Assembly (NCBI RefSeq): GCF_010206195.1
Contig: NZ_VIQT01000018.1
Location: 45,237 to 109,236, forward strand
DNA length: 64,000 bases
Direction of reading: 5' to 3'
Source of the DNA: Anaerotruncus colihominis
GTDB taxonomy: Bacteria; Bacillota; Clostridia; Oscillospirales; Ruminococcaceae
The notes under the pieces were generated by a model. That model saw nothing but the letters and a program-made list of their open reading frames with translations, made no database searches and was not told the origin of the DNA. The translations under genes and the position numbers were made by a program. The first letter of the stretch is position 1, and every line of letters begins with the position of its first letter. Of this stretch, positions 52,371 to 63,025 are shown one piece after another.

Positions 52371-53015
52371 TTATTTTAGGACAGCGCTGCTCAGGATATA
52401 AAATTCCTCCTGGCTTGGCTGCTCCTTCTTTTCCATATATTCCAAAGCGGCGTCGAACTGCTGTGCCTGCGCCTCGTCAATGTGCATGGCGGGGCTGCCA
52501 TGATAGACCCATTTTCTTCCATCGAGCGCGCCCGGCTTCAGCTCTTTTGCCATCATCGCAGCCGGGAACGTCCCATCCTCCATGCAGATGTTGTATTTTT
52601 TGCAGCTTTTAAAGCCGCGTCCCACATAGTTACCCGGATTGCCAAAGATGACGATTGTATCATAGCCAAGCGCAGCCGCCCGCTCAAAGGAATGCTCCAT
52701 CATCCGTTTTCCGTATCCCTTTCGCTGATACGCCGGCAAAATGCTGACCGGCCCAAAGGTCAGGATTCCTTTTTCCTGCCCGGACTCATCCATCAGCTTC
52801 GCTTTTGTATACATGATGTTTCCGATCACCTGTCCGCCGATTTCAACCACAAAGTCAAGCTCCGGCAAAAAATCCGCGTGGCCGCGCATGACATGCGCCA
52901 AATAGTGCTCCACACAGCCGGGAATATATAAATTCCAAAACGCTTTCCTTGTGATTTCTTCGACCCTCTGATAATCCGTTTCTCTTTCATTTCGAATTAA
53001 AATCTGATCATTCAT
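52371..53015 (-). CDS. GNAT family N-acetyltransferase
   Basis: 214 residues: GNAT core with GPVSILPAYQRKGYGKRMME as the acetyl-CoA-binding motif and VIFGNPGNYVGRGFKSC. A C-terminal extension (ELKPGALDGRKWVYHGSPAM) is as in YhbS-like members. A single-gene unit. The substrate is unknown. Confidence 0.85.
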   Translation of the reverse strand: MNDQILIRNERETDYQRVEEITRKAFWNLYIPGCVEHYLAHVMRGHADFLPELDFVVEIGGQVIGNIMYTKAKLMDESGQEKGILTFGPVSILPAYQRKGYGKRMMEHSFERAAALGYDTIVIFGNPGNYVGRGFKSCKKYNICMEDGTFPAAMMAKELKPGALDGRKWVYHGSPAMHIDEAQAQQFDAALEYMEKKEQPSQEEFYILSSAVLK

Positions 53016-53034
53016 TCACAATCTTCCTTTGCGC

Positions 53035-53073
53035 CAACAGACAGGGGCAGACGTTGTCTGCCCCTGTCTGTTG
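53035..53073 (-). terminator. Perfect hairpin after csoR
   Basis: An 18 bp perfect stem (53035-53052 with 53056-53073) around GTT, 25 bases after the csoR stop. No T-run follows. Confidence 0.6.
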
Positions 53074-53097
53074 ACGGTATCATTCGATCAAAAGGAA

Positions 53098-53361
53098 TCA
53101 ACGGACCAGCTTGTCAAGCAGCGCCGCGATCTCCCCGATTTTTTCGTCCGCGCTGCCGCTGTCAACAGCTTCGCGCACACAGCCCTCCAGATGCGCGCGC
53201 AGCACCTCGCGGTTGGCGCGCCCTAGAATGGATTCCGCAGCCATAATCTGGTTGGATACGTCGATACAATACCGATCCTCCTCCACCATGCGCAGAATCC
53301 CGTCGATCTGACCGCGCGCAGTTTTCAGCAGGCGCGCGACCTGTTCACGGTCGGCCCGCAT
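53098..53361 (-). CDS. csoR: CsoR family copper-sensing repressor
   Basis: 87 residues, all-helical family with the copper-site fingerprint Cys32, His57 and Cys61 (YCIDV and HLEGC). When Cu(I) binds it leaves its GC-rich operator. The ATG overlaps the copA stop by one base (TGATG), so it is made with CopA and regulates its own operon through the operator at 55922-55942. Confidence 0.92.
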   Translation of the reverse strand: MRADREQVARLLKTARGQIDGILRMVEEDRYCIDVSNQIMAAESILGRANREVLRAHLEGCVREAVDSGSADEKIGEIAALLDKLVR

Positions 53362-53567
53362 CAGCCCAGCGAAACAACGTCATAGCCCGCGTCGGTCACG
53401 GCGGCGCGGAGCTGTTCGTCGCTTACACGGCCTTCCGTTTCGATCGCAGCCGTTTTAGCCTCCAGATCGACCTTGGCCGCCACGCCATCGAGCGCGTTGA
53501 GCGCCTTTTCTACGCGTGCCGAGCAATGCCCGCAGCTCATACCTTCAATTACCATTGTCTTTTTCAT
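53361..53567 (-). CDS. copZ: Internal CopZ copper chaperone start inside copA
   Basis: An ATG at 53567 in the copA frame (MKKTMVIEGMSCGHCSARVE) is preceded by GGAGG at 53576-53580 with an 8-base spacer. It would give a free 68-residue CopZ with the CxxC copper site as well as the fused form. The linker before it reads like a former intergenic region. Whether both products are made must be tested. Confidence 0.6.
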   Translation of the reverse strand: MKKTMVIEGMSCGHCSARVEKALNALDGVAAKVDLEAKTAAIETEGRVSDEQLRAAVTDAGYDVVSLG

Positions 53568-55907
53568 CGCCGGTACCTCCGTTTTTTCGTTGATTTTTTC
53601 TTCGATATTACTATTTGTATTTAAAGCCGCTGCATGGCGCGGTTTAAACAGCTTCAGCCGCAGGGCGTTCGAAACGACGCACACGGAGCTTAAACTCATC
53701 GCTGCCGCGCCGAACATGGGATTAAGCTTCCAGCCGAGAAGCGAATAGAACACGCCGGCTGCCAGAGGGATGCCGATGGTGTTGTAGAAAAACGCCCAGA
53801 ACAGATTCTGGCGGATGTTGCGGATGACGGCGCGCGACAATTCCACAGCCGTCACAGCGTCGAGCAGGTCGCTTTTCATCAGCACAACGTCGGCCGATTC
53901 AATCGCGACGTCCGTGCCCGCGCCAATTGCAATGCCGACATCGGCGCGGGTCAGGGCTGGGGCGTCGTTGATGCCGTCGCCGACCATCGCGACCTTTTTG
54001 CCCTGCTCCTGAAGCGACGCGACCTCGCGTTCCTTGTCCTGCGGCAGCACTTCGGCCACGACGCGCCCGATCCCAAGCGTCCGGCGGATCGCCTCGGCAG
54101 TACGGCGGTTGTCGCCGGTCAGCATCACCACGTCAACGCCCATCGATTTAAACGCGTCGATTGCCGCGCGGCTCGTCGGCTTGACGGTGTCCGCCACGGC
54201 TACAACGCCGATCACTCGGGTCTCATCCGCAAAGTAGAGCGGCGTTTTCCCCTGCTCCGACAGGGATTCTCCCTGTTCCCGAAAGCCGCCCATATCAATG
54301 CCGTTCTCCTCCATCATACGCGGATTTCCCGCAAAATACAAGTCCCCATTGACACGCGCGCAGATCCCTTGTCCCGCGACCGCTTTAAAATCGGTCACAC
54401 TGTCCATACGCAGGCCGCGCGCCTCGGCCTCGGTGACAACCGCGCCGGAAAGCGGATGCTCCGACGGCTTTTCAATCGAAGCGGCAAGCGTCAAAAGGCC
54501 CTCCTCTGTCAGGCCGGAGGCTGTCAGCACATCTGTGACGCGCGGCCGTCCCTCCGTGACCGTGCCTGTTTTGTCAAGCACAACAGTATCGACCGTGTGC
54601 AGCGTCTCAAGCGATTCTGCCGATTTGATCAGGATGCCGTTTTCCGCACCCTTGCCGGTACCGACCATAATGGCGACTGGTGTTGCCAGGCCAAGCGCGC
54701 ACGGGCAGGAGATAACCAGCACCGCGATCCCGATCGACAGCGCGAATTCCACCGAATATCCAAGCACAAGCCAGACGATGGCCGCCAGCACCGCGATCCC
54801 GATGACAACGGGTACAAAGACGCCGCTCACGCGGTCAGCAAGCTTAGCAATCGGCGCTTTTGAATTCGCAGCGTCCTCCACCAGCCGGATAATCTGCGCG
54901 AGCGTCGTGTCCGCACCAACCTTGGTGGCGCGGAATTTAAACCAGCCGGTCTTATTGATGGTCGCGGCTACAACGCGGTCGCCCGGGTGCTTTTCCACCG
55001 GGATGCTCTCGCCCGTGATCGCTGATTCATCGATCGCGGCGCCGCCCTCGACCAGTTCGCCGTCGACCGGGACGCTTTGGCCGGGACGCACAACGATGAG
55101 ATCGCCGACGGCGACCTGTTCGACAGGTACCTCCATCTCCACACCGTCGCGTTCAACAACAGCAGTTTTTGGCGCGAGATCCATTAATTTTGTGATCGCC
55201 TCGGAAGTCTTGCCCTTGGATCGCGTCTCCAAAAACTTTCCGAGTGTGATCAGCGCCAGGATCATACCGGCCGATTCAAAATAGAGGTCCATCGAATACT
55301 GTGCAACAAGGTCCATATCGCTGTGTCCCAGGCCCCAGCCGATCATATAAATCGCCACGACGCCGTAGACGAGCGCAGCTGTCGAACCGATTGCGATCAG
55401 TGAATCCATATTCGGCGCGCCGCGCAGCAACGTTTTATAACCAACCTGATAGTATTTGCGGTTGACATAAACGATCGGCAGCGTCAAAAGAAGCTGCGTG
55501 AACGCAAACGAAAGCGCGTTTGCATTGCCATGAAGGAAATGCGGGAGCGGCAGCCCCATCATATGCCCCATTGAAATGTAAAACAATGGAATCAAAAACA
55601 GAAACGATACAATCAAACGGCGTTTCATATTTTTGATTTCATCTTTCATCGGAGCGGCGCCCTCACGCGGCGCGCTGTGCGCCGCCGTTTGCGCCGCCGT
55701 GCGCGCCGAGGCCCCATAGCCAGCGTGCTCAACCGCAGTGATGATCGCCGCGTCATCGACGGCGCTTTCATCGTAATCGACCGCCATATTATTGGAGAGA
55801 AGATTGACGGTGACAGAGCGCACGCCCGCTACCTTCGCCACGCTCTTTTCCACGTGTGCTGAACATGCCGAGCATGTCATGCCGGTTACATCAAATGTTT
55901 GTTTCAT
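53361..55907 (-). CDS. copA: Copper-exporting P-type ATPase fused to a C-terminal CopZ domain
   Basis: 848 residues: N-terminal metal-binding domain (GMTCSACSAHVEK), eight membrane helices, the CPC metal motif (ISCPCALGLATPV), phosphorylation DKTGT and hinge GDGINDAPALTRAD. After the usual end (ALRLKLFKP) a linker of about 25 residues leads to a second metal-binding domain, GMSCGHCSARVEKAL, which is a whole CopZ chaperone. The ATG at 55907 follows GGGTG; a GTG at 55916 is an alternative. It exports Cu(I). Confidence 0.92.
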   Translation of the reverse strand: MKQTFDVTGMTCSACSAHVEKSVAKVAGVRSVTVNLLSNNMAVDYDESAVDDAAIITAVEHAGYGASARTAAQTAAHSAPREGAAPMKDEIKNMKRRLIVSFLFLIPLFYISMGHMMGLPLPHFLHGNANALSFAFTQLLLTLPIVYVNRKYYQVGYKTLLRGAPNMDSLIAIGSTAALVYGVVAIYMIGWGLGHSDMDLVAQYSMDLYFESAGMILALITLGKFLETRSKGKTSEAITKLMDLAPKTAVVERDGVEMEVPVEQVAVGDLIVVRPGQSVPVDGELVEGGAAIDESAITGESIPVEKHPGDRVVAATINKTGWFKFRATKVGADTTLAQIIRLVEDAANSKAPIAKLADRVSGVFVPVVIGIAVLAAIVWLVLGYSVEFALSIGIAVLVISCPCALGLATPVAIMVGTGKGAENGILIKSAESLETLHTVDTVVLDKTGTVTEGRPRVTDVLTASGLTEEGLLTLAASIEKPSEHPLSGAVVTEAEARGLRMDSVTDFKAVAGQGICARVNGDLYFAGNPRMMEENGIDMGGFREQGESLSEQGKTPLYFADETRVIGVVAVADTVKPTSRAAIDAFKSMGVDVVMLTGDNRRTAEAIRRTLGIGRVVAEVLPQDKEREVASLQEQGKKVAMVGDGINDAPALTRADVGIAIGAGTDVAIESADVVLMKSDLLDAVTAVELSRAVIRNIRQNLFWAFFYNTIGIPLAAGVFYSLLGWKLNPMFGAAAMSLSSVCVVSNALRLKLFKPRHAAALNTNSNIEEKINEKTEVPAMKKTMVIEGMSCGHCSARVEKALNALDGVAAKVDLEAKTAAIETEGRVSDEQLRAAVTDAGYDVVSLG

Positions 55908-55921
55908 GCTGTTCACCCTTT

Positions 55922-55942
55922 CACCCCCGGGGGGAGGGGGTG
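55922..55942. promoter_or_regulatory. CsoR-type GC-rich operator
   Basis: CACCCCCGGGGGGAGGGGGTG is a G/C-run inverted repeat of the type bound by CsoR, just after the -10 of the copA promoter. Confidence 0.7.
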
Positions 55943-55947
55943 TTTAG

Positions 55948-55976
55948 ATTGTATACCCAATCGATCTCTTTGTCAA
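55948..55976 (-). promoter_or_regulatory. Promoter of the copA-csoR operon
   Basis: TTGACA (55971-55976), a 17-base spacer and TACAAT (55948-55953) on the minus strand. Confidence 0.85.
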
Positions 55977-56035
55977 GTATTTTTCTGACATTTGATCACA
56001 GAATAAGCTCTGCCGGCGGCAGAGCAGGCGGCCGG

Positions 56036-56064
56036 TTTACAAGGGTTGTCCAATGCGCTATAAT
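56036..56064 (+). promoter_or_regulatory. Promoter for the amidohydrolase gene
   Basis: TTTACA (56036-56041), a 17-base spacer and TATAAT (56059-56064), leaving a 130-base leader without a clear structure. Confidence 0.75.
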
Positions 56065-56201
56065 ACAGACTGTTCAATTATTTGTTTTCCATCCGCCGTC
56101 AAGCCGGCTGTCGAGCTGCCCATGGCCGGGCCTGTATGAACAGTGTTCCCGCCTGTGCGCCGCTTATTGATAAACTTGCATCAGGAAAGGCCCGGTTATT
56201 T

Positions 56202-57008
56202 ATGATCATCGATTTTCATACGCATATCTTCCCCGATTCGCTCGCCCCGCGCACACTGCCGCATCTGTCCAAAATCGCACACGGTATTCCCTATTACACC
56301 GACGGCACGCAGGCCGGCGCGCTTGACGCCATGCGCCGGTGGAACGTCGATTATTCCGTCGTGCTGCATATCGCGACAAAACCGGGGCAGGCCCGCCGCA
56401 TCAACGCTTTCGCCGCCGGTGTACAGGCGGCGCATCCGCAGCTTCTTTGCTTTGGAAGCCTGCATCCCGCTGACGAGGACGCACCCGCTATCGCGGCGGA
56501 AATTTCCAAAGCTGGTTTGTACGGGGTAAAGCTCCATCCGGCGTATCAAAATTTTCAGTTCGGCGACGAACAATACTTCCCTGTCTATCAGGCGGTCTGC
56601 GACTACGGGCTGCCGCTTTTGCTGCACGCCGGATCCGATCCCGTCGCGCCAGGCGTCAACCGCGCGCCCGCCGCGGAGATCGCGCGTGTGGCGCGCGCGT
56701 TCCCGGAACTGACAATCATCGCTGCCCACATGGGCGCGCTCGGCGACTGCACCGGCGCCTCGAAGCACCTGTGCGGGTTGGACAACGTCTATTTCGATAC
56801 GGCCATGAGCGCCCCACTGCTTGACCCCGATGCGTTCCGCGCGCTTTTGTATAAACGCGGTGCTGATCATGTGTTGTTTGGCACCGACTGCCCCTGGAGC
56901 ACCGCGCCCGATGAGCTGGCGCTGCTGCGCCGTGTGGGCGTGGCTGGCAGCGATCTTGAGAAAATTCTTTGGAAAAACGCCGCGCGCCTGTTAAAGCTGC
57001 CGCTTTGA
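56202..57008 (+). CDS. Amidohydrolase family metal-dependent hydrolase
   Basis: 268 residues: metal motif DFHTHIFPD at 4-12, YGVKLHPAYQ, LLLHAGSDP, IIAAHMGA and the catalytic-type FGTDCPWS, the order of the amidohydrolase family PF04909. The ATG at 56202 begins the metal-binding strand, and AGGAAAGG lies 11 bases upstream. The substrate is not evident from the sequence or neighbours. Confidence 0.82.
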   Translation: MIIDFHTHIFPDSLAPRTLPHLSKIAHGIPYYTDGTQAGALDAMRRWNVDYSVVLHIATKPGQARRINAFAAGVQAAHPQLLCFGSLHPADEDAPAIAAEISKAGLYGVKLHPAYQNFQFGDEQYFPVYQAVCDYGLPLLLHAGSDPVAPGVNRAPAAEIARVARAFPELTIIAAHMGALGDCTGASKHLCGLDNVYFDTAMSAPLLDPDAFRALLYKRGADHVLFGTDCPWSTAPDELALLRRVGVAGSDLEKILWKNAARLLKLPL

Positions 57009-57043
57009 ATCCCCTCTTTTTTTCGACATCCGGCAATATCCGA

Positions 57044-57072
57044 TTGCCTTTTGCGCATAATTTGACTATAAT
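57044..57072 (+). promoter_or_regulatory. Promoter for the small multidrug export gene
   Basis: TTGCCT (57044-57049), a 17-base spacer and TATAAT (57067-57072). Confidence 0.7.
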
Positions 57073-57168
57073 GGAAAAAACAAACCGCTGGCGCAAAACG
57101 CCAAGCGGCAAAAGCTGCGCCCGGCAGGGCGCGGCGTTTGACAGGAAAGGACGGAACGGTTTACTTTT

Positions 57169-57669
57169 ATGGAGCAGCTGATGCAGCAAATTTTTGACTT
57201 TTTTTCGGGAGCCGGGCGCGAAGCCGCGCTGCTGATCGTCTCCATGATCCCATTGATCGAGCTGCGCGGCTCGATCCCGCTCGGCGCGGCGCTCGGTATG
57301 GAGTGGCCCGTCGTATTTCTGATCTCGATTATCGGCAATCTGCTGCCAGTACCCTTTATCCTGCTGTTTGGACGGCCGCTGTTCAAGTGGCTCAAATCGA
57401 CGCACCTGCTTTCCGGCATTACCGCCAAATATGAGGCGAAGCTGATGTCAAAAGCGGACAAGGTCACGCGCTATGAAACCATCGGGCTGTGCCTGTTTGT
57501 CGGTATCCCGCTGCCCGGTACGGGCGCATGGTCGGGCGCGGCGCTCGCCGCGCTGCTTGGCCTGCGTATGAAAAACGCGCTTTTGGCGATCACGACCGGC
57601 GTGCTGATTGCCGGCGTCATTATGACGGCGGGTGCTTACGGGCTGCTTGGATTTTTGCAGCTGTTCTGA
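57169..57669 (+). CDS. Small multidrug export protein (PF06695)
   Basis: 166 residues with four or five membrane helices and family motifs SMIPLIELRGSIPLGAALGM and LFVGIPLPGTGAWSGAALAAL. Despite the family name, few members have a proven substrate. Its stop is followed after ~50 bases by the flippase gene. Confidence 0.82.
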   Translation: MEQLMQQIFDFFSGAGREAALLIVSMIPLIELRGSIPLGAALGMEWPVVFLISIIGNLLPVPFILLFGRPLFKWLKSTHLLSGITAKYEAKLMSKADKVTRYETIGLCLFVGIPLPGTGAWSGAALAALLGLRMKNALLAITTGVLIAGVIMTAGAYGLLGFLQLF

Positions 57670-57722
57670 CAAATATCGCAAGCGGGCGGGATATCCCGAC
57701 AAACACATAGGGAGGCGGCGAC

Positions 57723-59117
<1,395 letters not shown>

Positions 59118-59227
59118 TGCAAAATGTGATATCTGATTTCTATTAAGTCCATCTGATGCAATTGTGCATAATATCTAAAAAATTTATATTTTGAAATAAT
59201 AAAATAATTTTAATTACCGAACACCTC

Positions 59228-59255
59228 TTGCGCTTTACCAAATTCTTGCTATAAT
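59228..59255 (+). promoter_or_regulatory. Promoter for the nucleotidase gene
   Basis: TTGCGC (59228-59233), a 16-base spacer and TATAAT (59250-59255), 51 bases before the ATG. Confidence 0.7.
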
Positions 59256-59306
59256 AATAGTAATACTTTTGTCTATCAGACAAATGGCAATGGGAGGAAT
59301 GTCCAA

Positions 59307-61340
59307 ATGGTAAAGCTTTTCAGAAAACTTGTGGCGGCAGTATTGACTGGCGTCATGGTCTTCGGCACATCGGCAGCCGTTCTGGCCTTTGAACCAGGCG
59401 GCAAGGTTACAGTTACTGTGCTTCAAACAAGCGACCTGCATGGCATGGTAAATCCTTTTGATTACGCCTCAAATGCACAAACCCAATCCAGCCTGGCGCA
59501 TGTTGCCTCCATTGTGGAAAATGAGCGCAAAACAGATCCTGACCTGCTCCTGATTGATACTGGGGACAGCCTTCAGGCCAATTATATTCAGGAGTTCCGC
59601 AATGACGTCCCCAACCCGATGATCGCGGCTCTGAACTATCTCCAATATGACGCGTGGGTTCTGGGTAATCATGAGTTCAACTTTGAATTCAGCAGCTTGG
59701 AAAAAGCTATCTCGGAATTTGAAGGCGTTACGTTGGCAGGAAACATCTATAAGGCGGACGGTTCACGGTATCAAAGCGCATATCAGATTTTTGATGTAAA
59801 AGGCGTCAAAGTCGCCATATTCGGGATTGACGCTCCGCACGTTCCGCAATGGGAAAAATCCGATCCCACCCATTACAACAATATGAAGTTTACCGATCCG
59901 ATTGATGAAACTGGAAAAATCCTGAACGAGCTGGAGGGCAAGGCGGATATTGTCATCGGCGCGATCCATTATGGGCTGGAGGGCGAATACGGCAGCGCCG
60001 GCGTGGAAGCGATTGCCGCCAAGTATGCCGACCGTCTGGACGCACTCCTCATCGGGCACGCTCATGCGGCAGTGGAAGAAACGATCGCCGGCGTTCCAGT
60101 GCTGGAACCCGCCAATAACGGCCAGTATGTCGGTAAGCTGGTATTGGAGGTTGAAAATAAAGATGGAAAGTGGGTCGTGAACAACGCCGCCACAAAGGCG
60201 GCCCTGTTGGATGCGTCCGCTGTCACCCCCAACGCTGCTTTCCTAGCTGCATTTAAAGATCTGGACACCAAGAGCCAGAATCTCGCTGGCAAAAAAGTGG
60301 GGGAAGTTGGAAAAACCTTTATGGATCCGGTTGAAATCCTTCCTGGAATCCCAGCCGCTATTGTACAGGATAATTCCATCACAGATCTTGTCAATATTGT
60401 GCAAATGAAAGAGTCCGGAGCCGATGTCTCTCTCGCCGCTCTGTTCGACGCCTCCTCCAACCTGACCGCTGGTCCATTTTTACATCGGGACAGCGTAAAA
60501 ATATATAAATATGATAATACGCTCTTCGCGGTGAAGGTAACAGGCGCGCAACTGAAAAAAATCATGGAGCAACAAGCAGGAAACTTTTTCAATCAATATC
60601 AACCCGGCGACGTTACCATCAGTTTCAATCCTGACATCCGTATGTACAACTACGACATGTTCGCGGGGGTCAATTACGAAATTGATATTTCCAAGCCGGA
60701 AGGCTCCCGGATTGTCAACGTCACTTATCAGGGCGAGCCTCTGCGCGACGACCAATCTCTGGTGCTCGCATTAAATAACTATCGGTACGGTGGCCTCGTT
60801 TCATCGGGACTGATCCGGGAATCCGACGTTGTCTATGAGGGCGGCGCAGTTCGCGACATGATCACTGAATATGTCGCGGGCCTTTCAGGTCCGCTGATGC
60901 CAGTCTGTGACAACAACTGGAAAATCATCGGCGCACCGCTGGATGACCCGCAGAAGGATTTGATTTATGAAAAAGTCCGGTCCGGTGAGATTCAAATCCC
61001 CACCTCCGAGGACGGCCGTACCCCGAATGTTGCTTCTCTCAACGGCCCGGCGCTTCGCGCGGAGGGTAAACTCCCGGCCTTGGATACCAGCGAAAGCGAA
61101 ACTGTGAATGCTTCAGGACCTGATACGCAGCCGGATGTTTCCACCGGTTCCAATTCTGCCGGTACTGCTTCTTCAGGAAAAAATTACACAGTAAAAACAA
61201 ACGATTGTCTGTGGAATATCGCGCAAAGCCAATTGGGTGATGGATTCCGGTGGGTGGAAATTTATGAATTGAATAAAGCGCAAATCATCGATCCCAATCT
61301 GATTGAAACAGGCCAGGTGTTCATTATGCCGGCGGCTTAA
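59307..61340 (+). CDS. Secreted 5'-nucleotidase/2',3'-cyclic phosphodiesterase with LysM
   Basis: 677 residues: signal peptide, calcineurin-like phosphatase domain (TVLQTSDLHGMVNPFDY, LIDTGDSLQ, VLGNHEFNF, IGAIHYG, IGHAHA), 5'-nucleotidase C-terminal domain (PLRDDQSLVLALNNYRYGG), a Ser/Thr-rich linker, and a C-terminal LysM (YTVKTNDCLWNIAQSQLGDG). It would release phosphate or nucleosides outside the cell, held to peptidoglycan by LysM. GGGAGG precedes the ATG. Confidence 0.88.
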   Translation: MVKLFRKLVAAVLTGVMVFGTSAAVLAFEPGGKVTVTVLQTSDLHGMVNPFDYASNAQTQSSLAHVASIVENERKTDPDLLLIDTGDSLQANYIQEFRNDVPNPMIAALNYLQYDAWVLGNHEFNFEFSSLEKAISEFEGVTLAGNIYKADGSRYQSAYQIFDVKGVKVAIFGIDAPHVPQWEKSDPTHYNNMKFTDPIDETGKILNELEGKADIVIGAIHYGLEGEYGSAGVEAIAAKYADRLDALLIGHAHAAVEETIAGVPVLEPANNGQYVGKLVLEVENKDGKWVVNNAATKAALLDASAVTPNAAFLAAFKDLDTKSQNLAGKKVGEVGKTFMDPVEILPGIPAAIVQDNSITDLVNIVQMKESGADVSLAALFDASSNLTAGPFLHRDSVKIYKYDNTLFAVKVTGAQLKKIMEQQAGNFFNQYQPGDVTISFNPDIRMYNYDMFAGVNYEIDISKPEGSRIVNVTYQGEPLRDDQSLVLALNNYRYGGLVSSGLIRESDVVYEGGAVRDMITEYVAGLSGPLMPVCDNNWKIIGAPLDDPQKDLIYEKVRSGEIQIPTSEDGRTPNVASLNGPALRAEGKLPALDTSESETVNASGPDTQPDVSTGSNSAGTASSGKNYTVKTNDCLWNIAQSQLGDGFRWVEIYELNKAQIIDPNLIETGQVFIMPAA

Positions 61341-61354
61341 CGCTACATACGATT

Positions 61355-61396
61355 AAACAGAGAACCGGCAGGCTAACGCCTGCCGGTTCTCTGTTT
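61355..61396. terminator. Bidirectional terminator
   Basis: A near 19 bp stem (AGAGAACCGGCAGGC with its complement around TAAC, extended by CAAA/TTTG-like pairs) between convergent genes. Confidence 0.9.
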
Positions 61397-61414
61397 ATAA
61401 AACGCTTATTTGAT

Positions 61415-62665
61415 TCAGATGCGCTTCTTATCCTCAGCCAGATCGTTGAACGCAACCATGACAGCGCGATTGATCATGTCGCTGGCGCCCGTGGACGGGT
61501 TGTTCTTGTTCTCCTCAGGAGCGGTCGTCGTACCGTTGGAATCCGTCACGTCATCCTTGGAAACAACCGTGCCATCCTCGATGAACTTGTTCGTAACGAA
61601 GAAGTTGTCGAGCTTGTTCGTGCGGAAGGTCAGGGTGTTCTCATCGCCATCAAAGGTCGCGTTGATGCGATAGATGGTGCCGTTCGCATAGCGGTAGGTG
61701 TACATTTTCTCAAAATCGTCAACGATATCGTCAACGTTGAGCGCCATACGGCCGGTCGCCGAGAAGGACGGCTTACCAGGGAAGGAGAAGAATTTGAAGT
61801 CCTGATCCGGGTACGCAGCCAGGACAGCCTTGATGCCCGCATTGTTGTGAACCATGTTCTTGGTGGTTTCATCGGTCACGTTGACCGTGAACTCCCAGTC
61901 GTTGCCGGCCAGGGTGACGTTCTTGTAGTTGTTGAGCTTGGCGATCTTATCAAACATCGTGCCGGTGATGACCGGGTTGTTGTTGTTGATTTCAACGACA
62001 TCGCCCTCGTCGAGGCCGTTGATGTAATCGCTGTCAGCCTCGTCATAGCCGTACTGGAACTTGACTTCCTGCGTGAACACGGACAGGTTGTTCGATTTGC
62101 GCACCAGCTTGACGTTGTACTTGACATCAACCGGCTTGGTCCCGACAGTGTCGCGCGCCTCAACGTACAGGTAGTACTGGCCCTTGTACTCCTCGATCTC
62201 AAAACGGCTCATGCCCTTGGCAGAGATCTTGGAATAGCTGAACTTGTAGCCATCCATCAGCTTGTCCGTGATCTTAACGACTTTGCCGCCCACGGTCAGG
62301 CTGACCGGGAACTTGTACTCCTTGCCAGGCTCGAGGATATCGTCGCCGAGCACAACGCCGTCTTCGTCAGCGCCGATGTTGACATCAGTCGCGTTCTCGA
62401 GAGAAACGTCGCTGGACTCATCCTCGGACGAGCTGGAGGAATTGTCGCTCGAGGCATCGCTCGAGGAGCTGCTGGAAGAATTGTCGCTCGAGGTGTCGCT
62501 GGAAGCGTCGCTTGAGGAGCTGCCCGGATTACCGGAATCGAGAATCAGGTCGGCATAGCTGGAAACAACGGCGGTACCGTTGCCGATTTCGTCATTCGCA
62601 AAAGCTGTCACGCCGATCGACATGGTCGTGGCGGCCGCAAGCATAACTGCAAGCACTTTTTTCAT
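61415..62665 (-). CDS. Surface protein with degenerate NPSTG anchor
   Basis: 416 residues: signal peptide (KKVLAVMLAAATTMSIGVTAFA), a 50-residue Ser/Asp low-complexity stretch, a large extracellular domain, and NPSTGASDMIN near the end. After NPSTG it continues RAVMVAFNDLAEDKKRI, without the hydrophobic helix present in its tandem paralogue at 63026 (AAVAAAFAGLAGVGALAAKKRSK). So the sorting signal is probably non-functional. AGGAGG is at the right place for the ATG at 62665. Codon use is strongly biased as in highly expressed genes. Confidence 0.8.
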   Translation of the reverse strand: MKKVLAVMLAAATTMSIGVTAFANDEIGNGTAVVSSYADLILDSGNPGSSSSDASSDTSSDNSSSSSSSDASSDNSSSSSEDESSDVSLENATDVNIGADEDGVVLGDDILEPGKEYKFPVSLTVGGKVVKITDKLMDGYKFSYSKISAKGMSRFEIEEYKGQYYLYVEARDTVGTKPVDVKYNVKLVRKSNNLSVFTQEVKFQYGYDEADSDYINGLDEGDVVEINNNNPVITGTMFDKIAKLNNYKNVTLAGNDWEFTVNVTDETTKNMVHNNAGIKAVLAAYPDQDFKFFSFPGKPSFSATGRMALNVDDIVDDFEKMYTYRYANGTIYRINATFDGDENTLTFRTNKLDNFFVTNKFIEDGTVVSKDDVTDSNGTTTAPEENKNNPSTGASDMINRAVMVAFNDLAEDKKRI

Positions 62666-62735
62666 AGTTGAGTTCCTCCTGAAAAATCGGTTTGCCCTTC
62701 GGTCCGGCGTATCCGAACCGCTTGGAACGAGACTC

Positions 62736-62764
62736 AGTATATCGGATTTTATACGCTTTATCAA
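62736..62764 (-). promoter_or_regulatory. Promoter of the surface-protein gene, with GGTAAC box
   Basis: TTGATA (62759-62764), a 17-base spacer and TATACT (62736-62741); GGTAAC lies nine bases upstream of the -35 (62774-62779), as GGTTAC does before the 25959 gene. Confidence 0.7.
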
Positions 62765-62951
62765 CAGGATTTCGTTACCATATTGTCATTATTTTTGTTT
62801 ATTATATATATTTGTATCGATAAAATGATATTTTATTTTGTTCATTTTATCAAAATTCCAGAATGTTGTATTTGGTTTTGGATACATCTGTGAGGTTCTC
62901 CTTCCAATATCCTGACACACCCTGTTTCACCGTTTCATCCCTATATAAACA

Positions 62952-62981
62952 GGACCGCCGGCCCAACCGGGCCGGCGGTCC
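62952..62981 (-). terminator. Terminator of the right-end surface-protein gene
   Basis: GGACCGCCGGCCC pairs perfectly with GGGCCGGCGGTCC around AACC; the minus strand continues TGTTTATA. The rest of 62666-63025 is AT-rich and non-coding. Confidence 0.75.
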
Positions 62982-63025
62982 CATCCTGATCATTCGCGGG
63001 GGTATCCCTGCGCGGATGCAGATTC

